From CAISIP01 sp038326025 (GTDB taxonomy: Bacteria; Pseudomonadota; Gammaproteobacteria; Burkholderiales; Burkholderiaceae_C), in assembly GCA_038326025.1 (NCBI GenBank), contig JBBQJP010000002.1, positions 62,001 to 126,000 of the forward strand: a stretch of DNA of 64,000 bases, read 5' to 3'. How positions within the stretch are numbered: the stretch's first letter is position 1; every line of letters begins with the position of its first letter. Both the position numbers and the translations under genes were made by a program. Shown here piece after piece: positions 62,271 to 64,000 of the stretch. The notes beneath the pieces are model-generated. The model did no database searches and was not told the origin of the DNA. It worked only from the letters and a program-made list of their open reading frames with translations.

Positions 62271-63821
62271 ATGTACAAAGACCCCTTCCTCCAAGTCGAA
62301 CAAGGTGCCAGCGGCACCACCATGCCAACCATCGGCCACCTGATCAACGGCAAGCTGGTGGCAGGCGGCAGCCGCTCGCAGGATGTGTTCAACCCGGCCA
62401 CCGGCAAGGCGGAAAAGCGCCTGTTGCTGGCCGACGCTGCCACGATGGAGCAGGCTATTGCGTCGAGCCAGGCAGCGTATCCGGCCTGGCGCGCCATGCC
62501 GCCGCTCAAGCGTGCGCGTGTGATGTCCAAGCTCAAGCAGTTGCTCGAAGAGCATGCCGACCAACTGTGTGCCCTGCTGACCGCTGAACACGGCAAGGTC
62601 GTCGGCGACGCCATGGGTGAACTGCAGCGCGGCATCGAAAACGTGGAGTACGCCAGTTATGCGCCGGAGCTGCTCAAGGGCGAACACAGCAAGAATGTCG
62701 GTCCGTCCATCGACTCTTGGAGCGAATTTCAGCCGCTGGGCGTGACAGCCGGCATCACGCCGTTCAACTTCCCGATCATGGTGCCGTTGTGGATGTGGCC
62801 GATGGCCGTGACATGCGGCAACTGCTTCATCCTCAAGCCATCCGAGCGCGACCCGTCCAGCGCACTGATGGTGGCGCAGCTGGCCCTGGAAGCCGGCCTG
62901 CCCCCAGGTGTGCTGAACGTGGTCAATGGCGACAAGGAGGCAGTAGACATATTGCTCACCGACAAGCGCATCGCCGCCGTGAGTTTTGTCGGCTCCACGC
63001 CGATTGCCGAATATGTGTATGCCACCGGCTGCGCAAATGGCAAACGCGTGCAAGCCCTGGGTGGCGCGAAGAACCATGCAGTCGTCATGCCCGACGCCGA
63101 CGTGGCAAACGCAGTGAGCGCCATGATGGGCGCGGCATATGGCTCGTGCGGCGAACGCTGCATGGCCGTACCACTGATCGTGGCCGTGGGCGACGAGACC
63201 GCCGACGCGATGATTGCCGGCCTGAAGACCGAGATCGCCAAGATGAAGGTCGGCCCCGGTAATGACGCGACCAACGACATGGGCCCCCTGGTGACCAAGC
63301 CCCATTTCGAGAAGGTCATGGGATACGTAGACCAGGGCGTCAAGGAAGGCGCCAAGTTGCTGGTCGACGGCCGCGACGTCAAGGTTCCGGCCGGCAATAA
63401 GGAGGGTTACTTCCTCGGCCCCTGCCTGTTCGACGACGTCAAACCCGGCATGTCGATCTACCAGGACGAGATCTTCGGCCCGGTGCTAGGCATCGTGCGC
63501 GTCAAGACCCTGCAGGAAGCCATGGAGCTGATCGACCAACATGAATACGGCAACGGCACCTGCATCTTCACCCGCGACGGCGAAGCAGCACGCTACTTCA
63601 GCGACAACATCCTGGTCGGCATGGTCGGCGTCAACGTGCCGCTGCCAGTGCCGGTGGCGTACCACTCGTTTGGCGGCTGGAAGCGCTCGCTGTTTGGGGA
63701 CCTGCATGCCTACGGGCCTGATGCGGTGCGGTTTTATACCAAGCGCAAGACGATTACGCAGCGGTGGCCGTCGGCCGGGGTGAGGGAGGGCGCGGTGTTT
63801 AGTTTTCCGTCGAATCGGTGA
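62271..63821 (+). CDS. mmsA: CoA-acylating methylmalonate/malonate-semialdehyde dehydrogenase
   Basis: 516 residues from ATG 62271. The ALDH fold carries the MmsA-type active site SCGERCMAVPLIV and PFNFPIMVPLWMWP, and VNVPLPVPVAYHSFGGWKRS at the end. It turns malonate semialdehyde (or methylmalonate semialdehyde) to acetyl-CoA (propionyl-CoA) and CO2 with CoA and NAD+. With the upstream aminotransferase it completes beta-alanine to acetyl-CoA. After it, positions 63822-64000 show no gene or recognisable element. Confidence 0.94.
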   Translation: MYKDPFLQVEQGASGTTMPTIGHLINGKLVAGGSRSQDVFNPATGKAEKRLLLADAATMEQAIASSQAAYPAWRAMPPLKRARVMSKLKQLLEEHADQLCALLTAEHGKVVGDAMGELQRGIENVEYASYAPELLKGEHSKNVGPSIDSWSEFQPLGVTAGITPFNFPIMVPLWMWPMAVTCGNCFILKPSERDPSSALMVAQLALEAGLPPGVLNVVNGDKEAVDILLTDKRIAAVSFVGSTPIAEYVYATGCANGKRVQALGGAKNHAVVMPDADVANAVSAMMGAAYGSCGERCMAVPLIVAVGDETADAMIAGLKTEIAKMKVGPGNDATNDMGPLVTKPHFEKVMGYVDQGVKEGAKLLVDGRDVKVPAGNKEGYFLGPCLFDDVKPGMSIYQDEIFGPVLGIVRVKTLQEAMELIDQHEYGNGTCIFTRDGEAARYFSDNILVGMVGVNVPLPVPVAYHSFGGWKRSLFGDLHAYGPDAVRFYTKRKTITQRWPSAGVREGAVFSFPSNR

Positions 63822-64000
63822 GCTGTGCCCGCATTAGGCCCGACGACGGACCTTGATTCTGGCGTTCGCCGGATTGCCGTTGGCGCGTTGCACTTCGTTC
63901 ATCCGGACTGCGCCGGTGGAGCTTCCACGGATTACGCCTGCGGCGGGCGGGTCCCATCTCAATCGTCGCCATCCGTATGGGGCTGCGAAGTAGGATTGCC

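Overview
The window looks like chromosomal DNA from a high-GC betaproteobacterium, probably Burkholderiales (Comamonadaceae-like) or a relative. This rests on gene content: a type IVa pilin with PglL-type ligases beside it, a terC-sucD-sucC / argC / recX-recA block, a TctE-like two-component pair, and topoisomerase III with a SWIB domain. No rRNA, tRNA, CRISPR array or intact insertion sequence was seen. Several starts were moved inward from the longest frame because homology, Shine-Dalgarno sites or 4-nt overlaps favour it. One gene (1-1400) runs off the left edge.

1-10.6 kb (all minus) is a pilus and signalling block. It holds two tandem PglL/Wzy-type O-oligosaccharyltransferases, a type IV pilin with a sigma-54 promoter, a GAF-GspE/PilB-type ATPase, a metallo-beta-lactamase-fold phosphodiesterase candidate, an FHA protein and a PP2C phosphatase. 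These are interleaved with remnants of two large CHASE2 signalling proteins. The cyclase remnant carries an 8-bp tandem-repeat frameshift and has lost the middle of its catalytic domain. The other CHASE2 protein stops inside its sensor domain. 10.8-17 kb is core metabolism and repair: terC, sucDC, argC, recX, recA with a LexA box, and a MarR regulator.

17-25 kb (plus) is a signalling run. It comprises an OmpR-type regulator with a TctE-like kinase, then a small membrane protein, a Na+/solute symporter-histidine kinase fusion, a single-domain receiver, and an unusual membrane protein joining a degenerate histidine kinase to an intact DnaQ-type exonuclease. 25-30 kb has SPOR, birA and SET-domain genes divergent from topB. 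TopB ends in a histone-H1-like lysine/alanine tail and a SWIB domain, and a Z-DNA-prone repeat lies between SET and topB.

30.6-38.5 kb (minus) is an apparent catabolic operon: EamA exporter/importer, glutamine-synthetase-like ligase, Fe-alcohol dehydrogenase, PuuD-like hydrolase, aldehyde dehydrogenase, HAD phosphatase, SDR and a cupin. This set fits gamma-glutamylation-based breakdown of an amino alcohol. A FitAB/VapBC-like toxin-antitoxin pair follows at 38.5-39.4 kb.

39.4-47.4 kb is a 2-aminoethylphosphonate (AEP) island: phnW divergent from a GntR regulator, phnA, phnY, a transporter and a sarcosine/dimethylglycine-dehydrogenase-like flavoprotein. A Fbp-type ABC transporter at 55.5-59.4 kb is probably its uptake system, because an identical 20-nt operator-like sequence lies upstream of both units, 19 kb apart. 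Between them are an HExxH metallopeptidase-like protein, a PAP2/vanadium-haloperoxidase-like protein with a (Gly-Tyr)9 start, a class III cyclase with TPRs and an SLC13-RCK transporter. The right end carries LysR, beta-alanine:pyruvate aminotransferase and mmsA, a route from beta-alanine to acetyl-CoA.
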